Source: Aquificaceae bacterium
GTDB lineage: Bacteria > Aquificota > Aquificia > Aquificales > Aquificaceae
Direction: 5' to 3'
DNA length: 6,088 nt
Assembly (NCBI GenBank): GCA_015487535.1
Contig: WFPN01000029.1
Coordinates: forward strand, 1-6,088
In this document: in pieces, positions 1-5,170 of the stretch
How positions within the stretch are numbered: the stretch's first letter is position 1
Layout of the letters: each line of letters begins with the position of its first letter
The notes under the pieces: model-generated
Seen by the model: only the letters and a program-made list of their open reading frames with translations
Database searches by the model: none
What the model was told of the DNA's origin: nothing
Translations under genes and position numbers: made by a program

Positions 1-480
1 GAGGAGCTGAGGAGTATAGGAGAAGGCCTCGTTTTCGTGGAGGACGAGAGCAGGAGGATCGGGAACCTCTATATCCCCGATCCCGTATGGGAGAAGAAGA
101 ACGAGGGGATCTATATAGAGATAAAAGCCTCCCTTGAGAGAAGGGTAGAGAACATACTCGAGGACTACACCTCAGAGGAAGGCTGGGAGGAGGAGGCTCT
201 GGAAGCGGTTAAAAAGATTAGAAAGTATTTAGGGCCACAGAGGTTCGAGTACCTTATGGAGAAGTTCGGGGAGAAGGATTACAGAGAGATAGTGAGGTTT
301 CTGATAGAGGAATACTACGACAAGAAATACAGGCAGTTCGGGAAGCCCTCCTTCGAAGTAGACTGCGATGATCTGACGAAGTGCGTGGAAAGACTCGAGG
401 AGATATATAACCTTATATCCAATGAGGGTAAGGTTCAGGATAGTCTTATACAGGGAAGGGAAGAGGTTAAGAAGGTCTGA
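1..480 (+). CDS. selU: tRNA 2-selenouridine synthase, C-terminal part (5' end outside the window)
   Basis: SelU (MnmH/YbbB) replaces sulfur with selenium at the wobble 2-thiouridine of tRNAs for Lys, Glu and Gln, using selenophosphate; the family can also geranylate 2-thiouridine. The frame is open from base 1, so 159 C-terminal residues are visible. The N-terminal rhodanese-like domain with its catalytic Cys and the P-loop lie upstream and cannot be judged. Landmarks shared with E. coli YbbB, recalled from memory, are VEDESRRIG (visible residues 13-21; E. coli VLEDESRMIG), LGPQRFEYL (77-85; E. coli LGLQRYNEL) and LIEEYYDKKYR (101-111; E. coli LLEEYYDPMYR). An in-frame GTG at 37 falls inside the conserved VEDESR block and is not the start. 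The tail after the EEYYD motif is somewhat longer than in E. coli. The next gene's predicted start lies inside this gene. Family assignment is firm; catalytic integrity is not visible. Confidence 0.9.
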   Translation, partial: EELRSIGEGLVFVEDESRRIGNLYIPDPVWEKKNEGIYIEIKASLERRVENILEDYTSEEGWEEEALEAVKKIRKYLGPQRFEYLMEKFGEKDYREIVRFLIEEYYDKKYRQFGKPSFEVDCDDLTKCVERLEEIYNLISNEGKVQDSLIQGREEVKKV

Positions 481-772
481 CTTCATTAACGAGAAGGATC
501 CCATTTACAAAGGGATGAGGTATATAACCGAGTTCAAGTATTTGGAGGCCACCAAGTGGCTCCTGATAGCCCCAGACTGCCACGAGAAGTATCTCCTTCT
601 CGGGCTTATAAACCTCGCCCTCGGACAGGAGGAGCAGGCGAGGGAGTTTTTGGAGAACATTAGGGGAACTTCCAAGTGCACGGACGTGGAGGTCTTCGTG
701 GAAAACCCGGAGAGGGGAGCTAAAAAGAGAGTGGAAGGATTACCTGACCTTGTCGAACTCTCCCTTGTTTAG
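422..772 (+). CDS. hypothetical small helical protein, TPR-like
   Basis: A 116-residue protein that I do not recognise. The basic N-terminus (residues 1-19, many Arg) is followed by two probable helices at about 37-50 and 54-68. The stretch containing LGLINLALGQEEQAREFL (60-77) has the spacing of a tetratricopeptide repeat: an LG pair, a small residue, then a G-x-x-x-x-A turn. This suggests a protein-interaction module, but one repeat is weak evidence. Codon use (ATA, AGG, GAG, CTT) matches real genes nearby. The first ATG after the upstream in-frame stop is at 422. This gives a 59-nt overlap with selU and no well-placed Shine-Dalgarno (an AGGAG lies about 19 nt upstream). The alternative ATG at 515 (Met32) would avoid the overlap but also lacks a spaced site. 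The 3' end overlaps the convergent ligase gene by 33 nt. Probably co-transcribed with selU. Confidence 0.6.
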   Translation: MRVRFRIVLYREGKRLRRSDFINEKDPIYKGMRYITEFKYLEATKWLLIAPDCHEKYLLLGLINLALGQEEQAREFLENIRGTSKCTDVEVFVENPERGAKKRVEGLPDLVELSLV

Positions 773-782
773 CTTCTCCCTC
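711..782. repeat. imperfect inverted repeat over the convergent gene ends
   Basis: Three nested arm pairs share roughly the same centre (about 743-746): AGCTAAA (718-724) with TTTAGCT (768-774), GAGAGT (727-732) with ACTCTC (757-762), and AAGG (735-738) with CCTT (748-751). Outside the first pair, 710-717 and 775-782 pair further if G-U pairs and one mismatch are allowed. The repeat covers the 33-nt tail-to-tail overlap of the hypothetical gene (stop at 772) and the acyl-CoA ligase (stop at 740). It could form a long interrupted stem in either transcript and act as a bidirectional terminator, but there is no clear U-tract on either side. The role is inference; chance pairing in purine-rich coding sequence is possible. 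Confidence 0.3.
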
Positions 783-2299
783 AGAACCCTCTTCAGAACC
801 TTTCCTGTAGCGTTCTTGGGAAGGTCCTCCACGAATATGAACTGCCTCGGTATCTTGTAGTTGGCGAGCTTGTCCTTCAGAAAACTCCTCAGCTCCGACT
901 CGCTCAGCTCTTCACCTTCGACGGGTTTTATAAAAGCTACCGGTATCTCCCCATGGTGAGGGTCCTTCCTGCCCACAACGGCGCATAGGTCCACCTTTGG
1001 GTGGCTCATCAGAACCTCCTCCACTTCCCTGGGGTAGATGTTCATGCCCTTGCAGATTATAAGATCCTTCTTCCTGTCCACTATGTAGATGAATCCATCC
1101 TCATCCACGTATCCGAGGTCTCCGGTCCTGAGCCAGCCGTTCACTATGGTGTTCTCCGTCTCGTAGGGGTTGTTGTAGTATCCCTTCATAACGCAGTCTC
1201 CCTTCACGATTATCTCCCCCACCTCTCCGGTGGGAAGCTCCATCAATTCTTCGTCCACTATCTTGACCTCGTAATCCGGAAGGGGCGGGCCTACCGAGAG
1301 GGGTTTTTGCTTGTGGGGGAGGTTCACCGAGACCACCGGCGAGCACTCGCTCAGCCCGTATCCCTCCAGTAAAACCGCCCTCTTGAACTTCTTTCTCATC
1401 CTCTCTAAGGTATCGAGGGGGAGGGGAGCGCCTCCCGAGACGAAGTATCTTATGCGGTTGAACCACATGAAGTACCAGGGGAGCTTTGCCTTGGAGAGAG
1501 CGTTGAAGACCTCGGGAACCCCCATGAAGACGGTAACCCTATTCAAGAGCGTCTGCTTTATCACGTTGGAGAAGGGCATTATGGACTTCACTATCACTAT
1601 GGGGCTTGCGGTGTAGAGGGGAAGGAGGACCGTTGCGGTGAGGGTGAAGGCGTGGAACATGGGAAGATAGACTATGAACCTGTCCTTTGGCTTTATCTCG
1701 AATACCCTCACTATGTTCTCTATGTTCGAGAAGATATTTTTGTAGGTGAGCATGACCCCCTTGGGCTTTCCCGTCGTTCCGGAAGTGTAGAGCATTACCG
1801 CCAGGTCTTCCAGATCCGCTTGGGGTTTTATGTGCTCGTAGTCTTCGATCGTTAAGCCTTCTTCGAAGCTGAGGTTCCTGTCGTCCAGTATGGGCGCTCC
1901 CTCGGACCAGATGAACTTCTCGATCTCCGTGTTCTCCTCTATGCCCTTCAGAAGATCGGCGAACTTGCCCTGGGTTATTATCAGCCTCGCCCCGCAGTCT
2001 TTGAGTATGTATTCGAGTTCTGCCCTCTTGAGGAAGGTGTTGAGGGGGACCGGGACCGCCCCCAGCTTTCCTATGGCGAGGAAGGCTATTATGAACTCCT
2101 TGGAGTTGCTCATAAGCATCGCTACGTTGTCGCCCTTCCTCACTCCTATCAGCTCGAGGTATCTGGCGAAGGAGTCCACGTAGTGCTTTAGTTCTTTCCA
2201 CCTTACCTTGATCTTCTCCTCGAAGAGGGCGGGCTTTCTAGAGAAACGCCTCGCGTTCTCTTCTACGAACTCGTAGAAGTTTCTGAACCTGTAATGCAT
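740..2299 (-). CDS. long-chain fatty-acyl-CoA ligase, AMP-forming (FadD-like)
   Basis: A 519-residue member of the ANL adenylating superfamily. It activates a carboxylate with ATP to the acyl-adenylate and then transfers it to CoA, probably in the cytoplasm or at the inner membrane. All core motifs are intact: the P-loop YTSGTTGKPKG (171-181), FHAF (215-218), A5 EGYGLSE (312-318), A7 GWLRTGDLGY (388-397), A8 DRKKDLIICKGMNIYP (408-423) and A10 LPKNATGK (493-500), whose Lys500 is the catalytic lysine. Length is normal for bacterial acyl-CoA synthetases. The ATG at 2299 follows GAGG with 8 nt spacing, and that site overlaps the stop codon of the upstream porin gene. Only 10 nt separate the two genes, so they are almost certainly co-transcribed and translationally linked. 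Chain-length specificity cannot be read from sequence. The FadL-type neighbour favours long-chain fatty acids, but another hydrophobic acid is possible. Confidence 0.9.
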   Translation of the reverse strand: MHYRFRNFYEFVEENARRFSRKPALFEEKIKVRWKELKHYVDSFARYLELIGVRKGDNVAMLMSNSKEFIIAFLAIGKLGAVPVPLNTFLKRAELEYILKDCGARLIITQGKFADLLKGIEENTEIEKFIWSEGAPILDDRNLSFEEGLTIEDYEHIKPQADLEDLAVMLYTSGTTGKPKGVMLTYKNIFSNIENIVRVFEIKPKDRFIVYLPMFHAFTLTATVLLPLYTASPIVIVKSIMPFSNVIKQTLLNRVTVFMGVPEVFNALSKAKLPWYFMWFNRIRYFVSGGAPLPLDTLERMRKKFKRAVLLEGYGLSECSPVVSVNLPHKQKPLSVGPPLPDYEVKIVDEELMELPTGEVGEIIVKGDCVMKGYYNNPYETENTIVNGWLRTGDLGYVDEDGFIYIVDRKKDLIICKGMNIYPREVEEVLMSHPKVDLCAVVGRKDPHHGEIPVAFIKPVEGEELSESELRSFLKDKLANYKIPRQFIFVEDLPKNATGKVLKRVLREKLNKGEFDKVR

Positions 2300-2309
2300 C
2301 TTTCCTTCC

Positions 2310-3563
2310 TCAGAAGGAGTAAGCTATGGAGAGTGTAAGCATCTGGGCGGATATGTCCTTGAACTTCCCGTCTATGCGGTCGTTTGTCACGCTCCTGTCC
2401 TTTTTCATAAAGTACAGGTATGCTGCACCTATCTCCACCTTAGGCTCAGGCCTGTATATGCCACCGAGGGAGAATATCCATCCGTCCGAGTCGGGAAGCT
2501 CGAAACCGAGGGTCCTTTCGGGAACCGGGGTCTCGTCGTAGGCTATGCCGAGCATACCTGTTAGCTTCTCGTTGAAGTCGTGCATTATACCGAGGCGGTA
2601 GGTGTTAGTGTCCTTCCAGTCTTTGGGTCTTGGGTCTCCAAAGGAAGAGCCCTCTACGTTGGGGTCTCCGAAGTTGAAATCCAGTTTTTCGTAATCTGAC
2701 CAGAAGGTCCTCTCGTAGGTAAGCTCTACCGTTGTGGCCCCGAACCTGTATGATGCCCCAAGTCTCCACTCCGCGGGTAGGGGGATCTTAACGCTTCCAG
2801 AAGTGTCGAAAGAGTATATCGGCGGGGGTGATCCCATTCCAGTAACCATATAGCCGCTCGCGTCCCCTTTTATGTCTAAATCCACCTTCGATCTGTACAG
2901 GGTAGAGAGGGTAAGGTTTTTAACCGGCCTCACCGAAACCGAGGCGAAAAACCCAGGTTTTATATCGGTATCGCCCTCCATAGAGATGCTGTATCCTCCT
3001 CCCAGATGGGCGTACTCAACCTCACCCCTAGAATAGACGCCTCTGAGGCCTCCACCGATAGAAAGCATCTCGCTGATTGCGTAGGAAACGGCGAGGCTCG
3101 CTTCGTAAACCTCCAGGTGGAACGTCTTTGCGTAGGACTGGGCCATATTGTCTTCCCAGCTCTTGGAAAGCCCTCCGGGCGTGGTGAAGGAAAAACCGAA
3201 CCTGAGAGCACCTACCTTTGGACTAACGTAGTGGAAGTATGGGACTAAGAAGTCCTCCCTTTCTGAAGAGAAACTTTGAGATGATGTAAAGCTCCCCGGG
3301 GGTGGGAAAGGATTCCTCACTCTCCCGCTGAACTTTATGCTGGGAAGGACTATGTATCTTACTCCCACCTCAAGGCCCCAGCCGTCCTTCATGAAGCTCA
3401 TGTTGGCAGGGTTATAGTAGGATGCGTCCGGTGCGTTCGCAGAGGAAAAGTAGGCTCCTGCTGTTCCAGTGGAGCGAAGGGATTGCTCGGGTATCTTGTA
3501 CCCTCCCGCAAAGACAGCTCCCGCGAGAAGAAAGAGGCTCAGCCCTCCGAGTTCTTTCCTCAT
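2310..3563 (-). CDS. OmpP1/FadL-family outer-membrane transporter
   Basis: A 417-residue beta-barrel of the FadL/TodX family, which lets long-chain fatty acids or other hydrophobic compounds cross the outer membrane. A signal peptide is visible: basic MRKE, a hydrophobic core at 6-18, and a likely cleavage at VFA|GG (after residue 19). The mature start GGYKIPEQS resembles the FadL hatch N-terminus, followed by YYNPANMSF (49-57) with the family's NPA motif. The C-terminal half carries the typical PLPAEWRLGASYRFG (261-275) and YDETPVPERTLGFELPDSD (342-360). The protein ends in Phe (SIAYSF), as needed for barrel insertion. Alternating hydrophobic strands run throughout. The ATG at 3563 was chosen because a strong Shine-Dalgarno lies 7 nt before it. 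An ATG two codons earlier (3569) is too close to that site. It is first in a two-gene unit with the acyl-CoA ligase. Substrate is inferred from family and neighbour. Confidence 0.9.
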   Translation of the reverse strand: MRKELGGLSLFLLAGAVFAGGYKIPEQSLRSTGTAGAYFSSANAPDASYYNPANMSFMKDGWGLEVGVRYIVLPSIKFSGRVRNPFPPPGSFTSSQSFSSEREDFLVPYFHYVSPKVGALRFGFSFTTPGGLSKSWEDNMAQSYAKTFHLEVYEASLAVSYAISEMLSIGGGLRGVYSRGEVEYAHLGGGYSISMEGDTDIKPGFFASVSVRPVKNLTLSTLYRSKVDLDIKGDASGYMVTGMGSPPPIYSFDTSGSVKIPLPAEWRLGASYRFGATTVELTYERTFWSDYEKLDFNFGDPNVEGSSFGDPRPKDWKDTNTYRLGIMHDFNEKLTGMLGIAYDETPVPERTLGFELPDSDGWIFSLGGIYRPEPKVEIGAAYLYFMKKDRSVTNDRIDGKFKDISAQMLTLSIAYSF

Positions 3564-3570
3564 ACCCATT

Positions 3571-3579
3571 ACCTCCTTT
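3571..3579 (-). promoter_or_regulatory. Shine-Dalgarno of the FadL-type gene
   Basis: On the minus strand this reads AAAGGAGGT, a near-perfect anti-16S match. It is 1 nt from the ATG at 3569 but 7 nt from the ATG at 3563. The spacing therefore decides for the latter start and places the signal peptide at residue 1. Confidence 0.8.
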
Positions 3580-3592
3580 AGGCTTGAGGAAC

Positions 3593-3598
3593 ATTTTA
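3593..3598 (-). promoter_or_regulatory. candidate -10 element for the FadL-type/ligase operon
   Basis: On the minus strand the hexamer is TAAAAT, five of six matches to TATAAT. It would start transcription near 3586-3587 and leave a leader of about 24 nt holding the Shine-Dalgarno. No good TTGACA-like -35 is seen at 16-18 nt spacing, so this is tentative. It is the best -10 match I found in the 64-nt divergent gap. Confidence 0.4.
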
Positions 3599-3612
3599 AC
3601 GGAGAGAAGCTG

Positions 3613-3621
3613 TGGCATACT
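3613..3621 (+). promoter_or_regulatory. candidate extended -10 element for the apgM operon
   Basis: TGGCATACT reads as an extended -10 (TG, one base, then CATACT; four of six matches to TATAAT). No matching -35 lies at standard distance, which an extended -10 can tolerate. Initiation about 7 nt downstream would fall at or next to the apgM ATG at 3628, giving a leaderless or nearly leaderless message. This fits the lack of a well-placed Shine-Dalgarno there. It also occupies the -35 region of the opposing candidate promoter. Confidence 0.35.
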
Positions 3622-3627
3622 AAAGTT

Positions 3628-4851
3628 ATGGACGTGCTCGAAGGACTCGTTGAAAGGAATAACTCCAAGATACTCCTTATAGTCCTTGACGGTCTGGGTG
3701 GGCTCCCCGCAAAGGATGGTAAGACGGAACTTGAGCTCGCAAGGACGCCCAACCTCGACGCTCTTGCCAAGGTTTCAGCACTCGGTATGCACATACCGGT
3801 GGATTACGGCATAACTCCGGGAAGCGGTCCGGGACACTTGGGCATATTCGGATACGACCCTCTCAGGTATCAGATAGGAAGGGGCATCCTTGAAGCTCTC
3901 GGGCTCGGGCTTGAGGTCAGACACACCGACATAGCCATAAGGGGAAACTACGCCACCGTAGAGTGCGTTGGCGGCAGACCGATCGTAAGGGACAGAAGGG
4001 CCGGCAGGATACCTACCGAGGAGAACAGAAGGATAACTAAGAAGATACAGGAGAACATAAAGGAGATAGATGGTGTACAGGTGATAATAGCCCCCGGTAT
4101 GGAGCACAGGGTTGCGATAGTTCTCAGGTTTCCCGAAGACCTGCCCGAAGGTAGCGACGAGATAAACGACACCGATCCCCAGGAGGTGGGTAAGGAACCA
4201 TTAGAGCCTGTTGGAAAAAATCCTAACGCCCAGAGGGTTGCGGAGGTTGTAAAGAAGTTCATAGAGAGGGTATCCCAGATACTCCGGGACGAGCCCAGGG
4301 CGAACTACCTTCTTCTCAGAGGTTTTGCCCAAAAGCCCAAGATACCCACCATGGAGGAGAGGTTTGGAGTTAAACCCTGCTGCATAGCCGTATATCCAAT
4401 GTACAAAGGACTTGCGAGCCTTGTGGGTATGGATCTAATAGAGTTCGAGGGCGCAAGCGTGCAGGATGAGATAGAGGCACTTAAAAAGGTATGGGAAAGC
4501 TACGACTTCTTCTTCGTTCACATAAAGAAAACGGACTCATACGGGGAGGACGGGAACTGGGAAGGCAAGGTCTCGGTTATAGAGGACTTTGACAGGCATC
4601 TGCCCCAGTTCTTAGAGTTAAAACCTGACGTTCTTGCCATAACCGGGGACCACTCCACACCTTCGAAGATAAAGGGCCACTCGTGGCATCCTGTTCCGCT
4701 GCTAATTCACTCCCCCTACGTATTGGGAGGAACATCCGAGAGACTCACCGAGAGGGAGTGCCTTAAAGGTGAGCTCGGCATTATGCCGGCCAAGAAGCTC
4801 ATAAACCTACTCCTTGCAAACGCTCACAGGCTCAAGAAGTACGGAGCGTGA
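3628..4851 (+). CDS. apgM: 2,3-bisphosphoglycerate-independent phosphoglycerate mutase, archaeal type
   Basis: A 407-residue cytoplasmic enzyme that interconverts 3- and 2-phosphoglycerate in glycolysis/gluconeogenesis. It belongs to the metal-dependent alkaline phosphatase superfamily. KILLIVLDGLGG (14-25) supplies the first metal-binding Asp21. TPGSGPGHLGIFGYDP (63-78) holds the likely nucleophile Ser66. HIKKTDSYGEDGN (298-310) supplies Asp303, and ITGDHSTPSKIKGHSWHPVP (338-357) supplies Asp341, His342 and His351. Length fits the archaeal class (about 400), not the roughly 510-residue bacterial iPGM. Oddity: the position four after Asp303, His in most relatives (D-x-x-x-H), is Glu307. Met at 3628 was chosen because the core begins just after it and a longer frame back to 3469 runs through the divergent gene's signal-peptide region. 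No Shine-Dalgarno is well placed. The gene heads a tightly overlapping operon with three tiny frames and mtnA. A related homoserine-kinase-like subgroup is the main alternative. Confidence 0.9.
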   Translation: MDVLEGLVERNNSKILLIVLDGLGGLPAKDGKTELELARTPNLDALAKVSALGMHIPVDYGITPGSGPGHLGIFGYDPLRYQIGRGILEALGLGLEVRHTDIAIRGNYATVECVGGRPIVRDRRAGRIPTEENRRITKKIQENIKEIDGVQVIIAPGMEHRVAIVLRFPEDLPEGSDEINDTDPQEVGKEPLEPVGKNPNAQRVAEVVKKFIERVSQILRDEPRANYLLLRGFAQKPKIPTMEERFGVKPCCIAVYPMYKGLASLVGMDLIEFEGASVQDEIEALKKVWESYDFFFVHIKKTDSYGEDGNWEGKVSVIEDFDRHLPQFLELKPDVLAITGDHSTPSKIKGHSWHPVPLLIHSPYVLGGTSERLTERECLKGELGIMPAKKLINLLLANAHRLKKYGA

Positions 4852-5030
4852 TGTTCAAAGAGATAAGGAAGGGAATAGCCATAGCCCTTGCAGGAAGTGT
4901 AGCTTACTTTTCTGACCTATTGAGAAGTTATCCTGATTTCAAAACTGAGGGTGAAAGGATAGGCTTTTATGGGAGTGGTACTCTTGTTATTGTATTGGCT
5001 CGTAACCCTCCTAGCTCTGTACTATATTGA
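4851..5030 (+). CDS. hypothetical small protein (59 residues)
   Basis: Not recognised. The ATG overlaps the apgM stop by one base (TGATG), and a GGAG lies 4 nt upstream, so translational coupling is likely. An in-frame GTG directly before it at 4848 is a possible alternative. The first 39 residues have a basic start (KEIRKG), a moderately hydrophobic stretch at 8-24 and a charged segment DFKTEGER; codon use matches neighbouring genes. The last 20 residues overlap the next small gene in another frame and look like its shadow (proline- and serine-rich, ending NPPSSVLY). Either this is an independent short protein, or a +1 shift near TTTTATGG (4965-4972) joins its N-terminal part to the membrane helix of the next frame. 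Such a fusion would be about 69 residues with two helices. Function unknown. Confidence 0.45.
   Translation: MFKEIRKGIAIALAGSVAYFSDLLRSYPDFKTEGERIGFYGSGTLVIVLARNPPSSVLY
4954..4959 (+). promoter_or_regulatory. Shine-Dalgarno for the 30-residue membrane protein
   Basis: AAAGGA, 9 nt before the ATG at 4969, inside the preceding small gene. It supports independent initiation of the 30-codon frame, which cannot extend further upstream because an in-frame TAG lies at 4960-4962. Confidence 0.5.
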
Positions 5031-5061
5031 ATACAGGAGGTCAAAAGGTGGACGCGGGTAA
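4969..5061 (+). CDS. very small single-helix membrane protein (30 residues)
   Basis: Too short for most gene finders. The protein starts MGVVLLLLYWLVTLL, forms one clear membrane helix (about residues 2-20), and ends in a basic tail (YRRSKGGRG). This predicts the N-terminus outside and the C-terminus in the cytoplasm. The ATG has an AAAGGA site 9 nt upstream. It overlaps the preceding 59-codon frame by 62 nt and the following 40-codon frame by 14 nt. Size and layout recall small accessory subunits of respiratory membrane complexes, but no diagnostic residue is present and no function is claimed. It may instead be the C-terminal half of a frameshifted longer gene. Confidence 0.5.
   Translation: MGVVLLLLYWLVTLLALYYIEYRRSKGGRG
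5035..5041 (+). promoter_or_regulatory. strong Shine-Dalgarno for the 40-residue membrane protein
   Basis: AGGAGGT with 6 nt spacing to the GTG at 5048, placed within the 3' codons of the 30-residue gene. It is one of the two best ribosome binding sites in the window and is the main argument that the short frame after it is translated. Confidence 0.75.
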
Positions 5062-5170
5062 CTTTTTTGTTTATCTAGTGGTTGGGGTTATCATCGTGGG
5101 CTTCTTACTCCTTGGAGTTCTAGGAGTGCTTGACGCTCTCAGAACACAAACGCATAGTCATGGAAGTTAA
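5048..5170 (+). CDS. very small single-helix membrane protein (40 residues, GTG start)
   Basis: Not recognised. A short polar N-terminus (MDAGN) leads into a strong hydrophobic helix (about residues 6-29, including YLVVGVIIVGFLLLGVLGVL), then a polar tail with Arg33 and two His (THSHGS end). It is probably an integral inner-membrane peptide with one span. The start is GTG, supported by AGGAGGT 6 nt upstream; the frame is closed by a TAG at 5012-5014. It overlaps the preceding 30-codon gene by 14 nt and mtnA by 11 nt. Since mtnA has no visible ribosome binding site of its own, translation of this peptide may feed ribosomes into mtnA. Function is unknown. An accessory subunit of a membrane complex or a coupling leader peptide are both possible. 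Confidence 0.6.
   Translation: MDAGNFFVYLVVGVIIVGFLLLGVLGVLDALRTQTHSHGS

Noticed and set aside
37..39. GTG as start of selU
   Set aside because: The frame is open upstream and the codon lies inside the conserved VEDESR block.
1001..1616. Plus-strand frames of 123 and 101 codons
   Set aside because: They are antisense to conserved ligase motifs (A5 to A8), without Shine-Dalgarno sites or protein-like features.
1539..2201. Open frame of 220 codons on the minus strand
   Set aside because: It is another phase of the acyl-CoA ligase; the composition is R/G/H/Q-rich with no motif, while the ligase frame has all family motifs.
3469..3627. Longer N-terminus (53 extra residues) for apgM, starting at 3469
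   Set aside because: It lies opposite the FadL signal peptide and leader, looks non-coding, and the family core begins just after the Met at 3628.
3564..3794. Longer N-terminus (77 extra residues) for the FadL-type gene, starting at 3794
   Set aside because: It runs antisense through the start of apgM, is serine-rich and has no membrane-protein character; the signal peptide and Shine-Dalgarno fix the start at 3563.
3948..4262. Minus-strand frame of 104 codons (and a neighbour at 3775-4107)
   Set aside because: Both are antisense shadows of apgM with low-complexity Ser/Tyr-rich translations.
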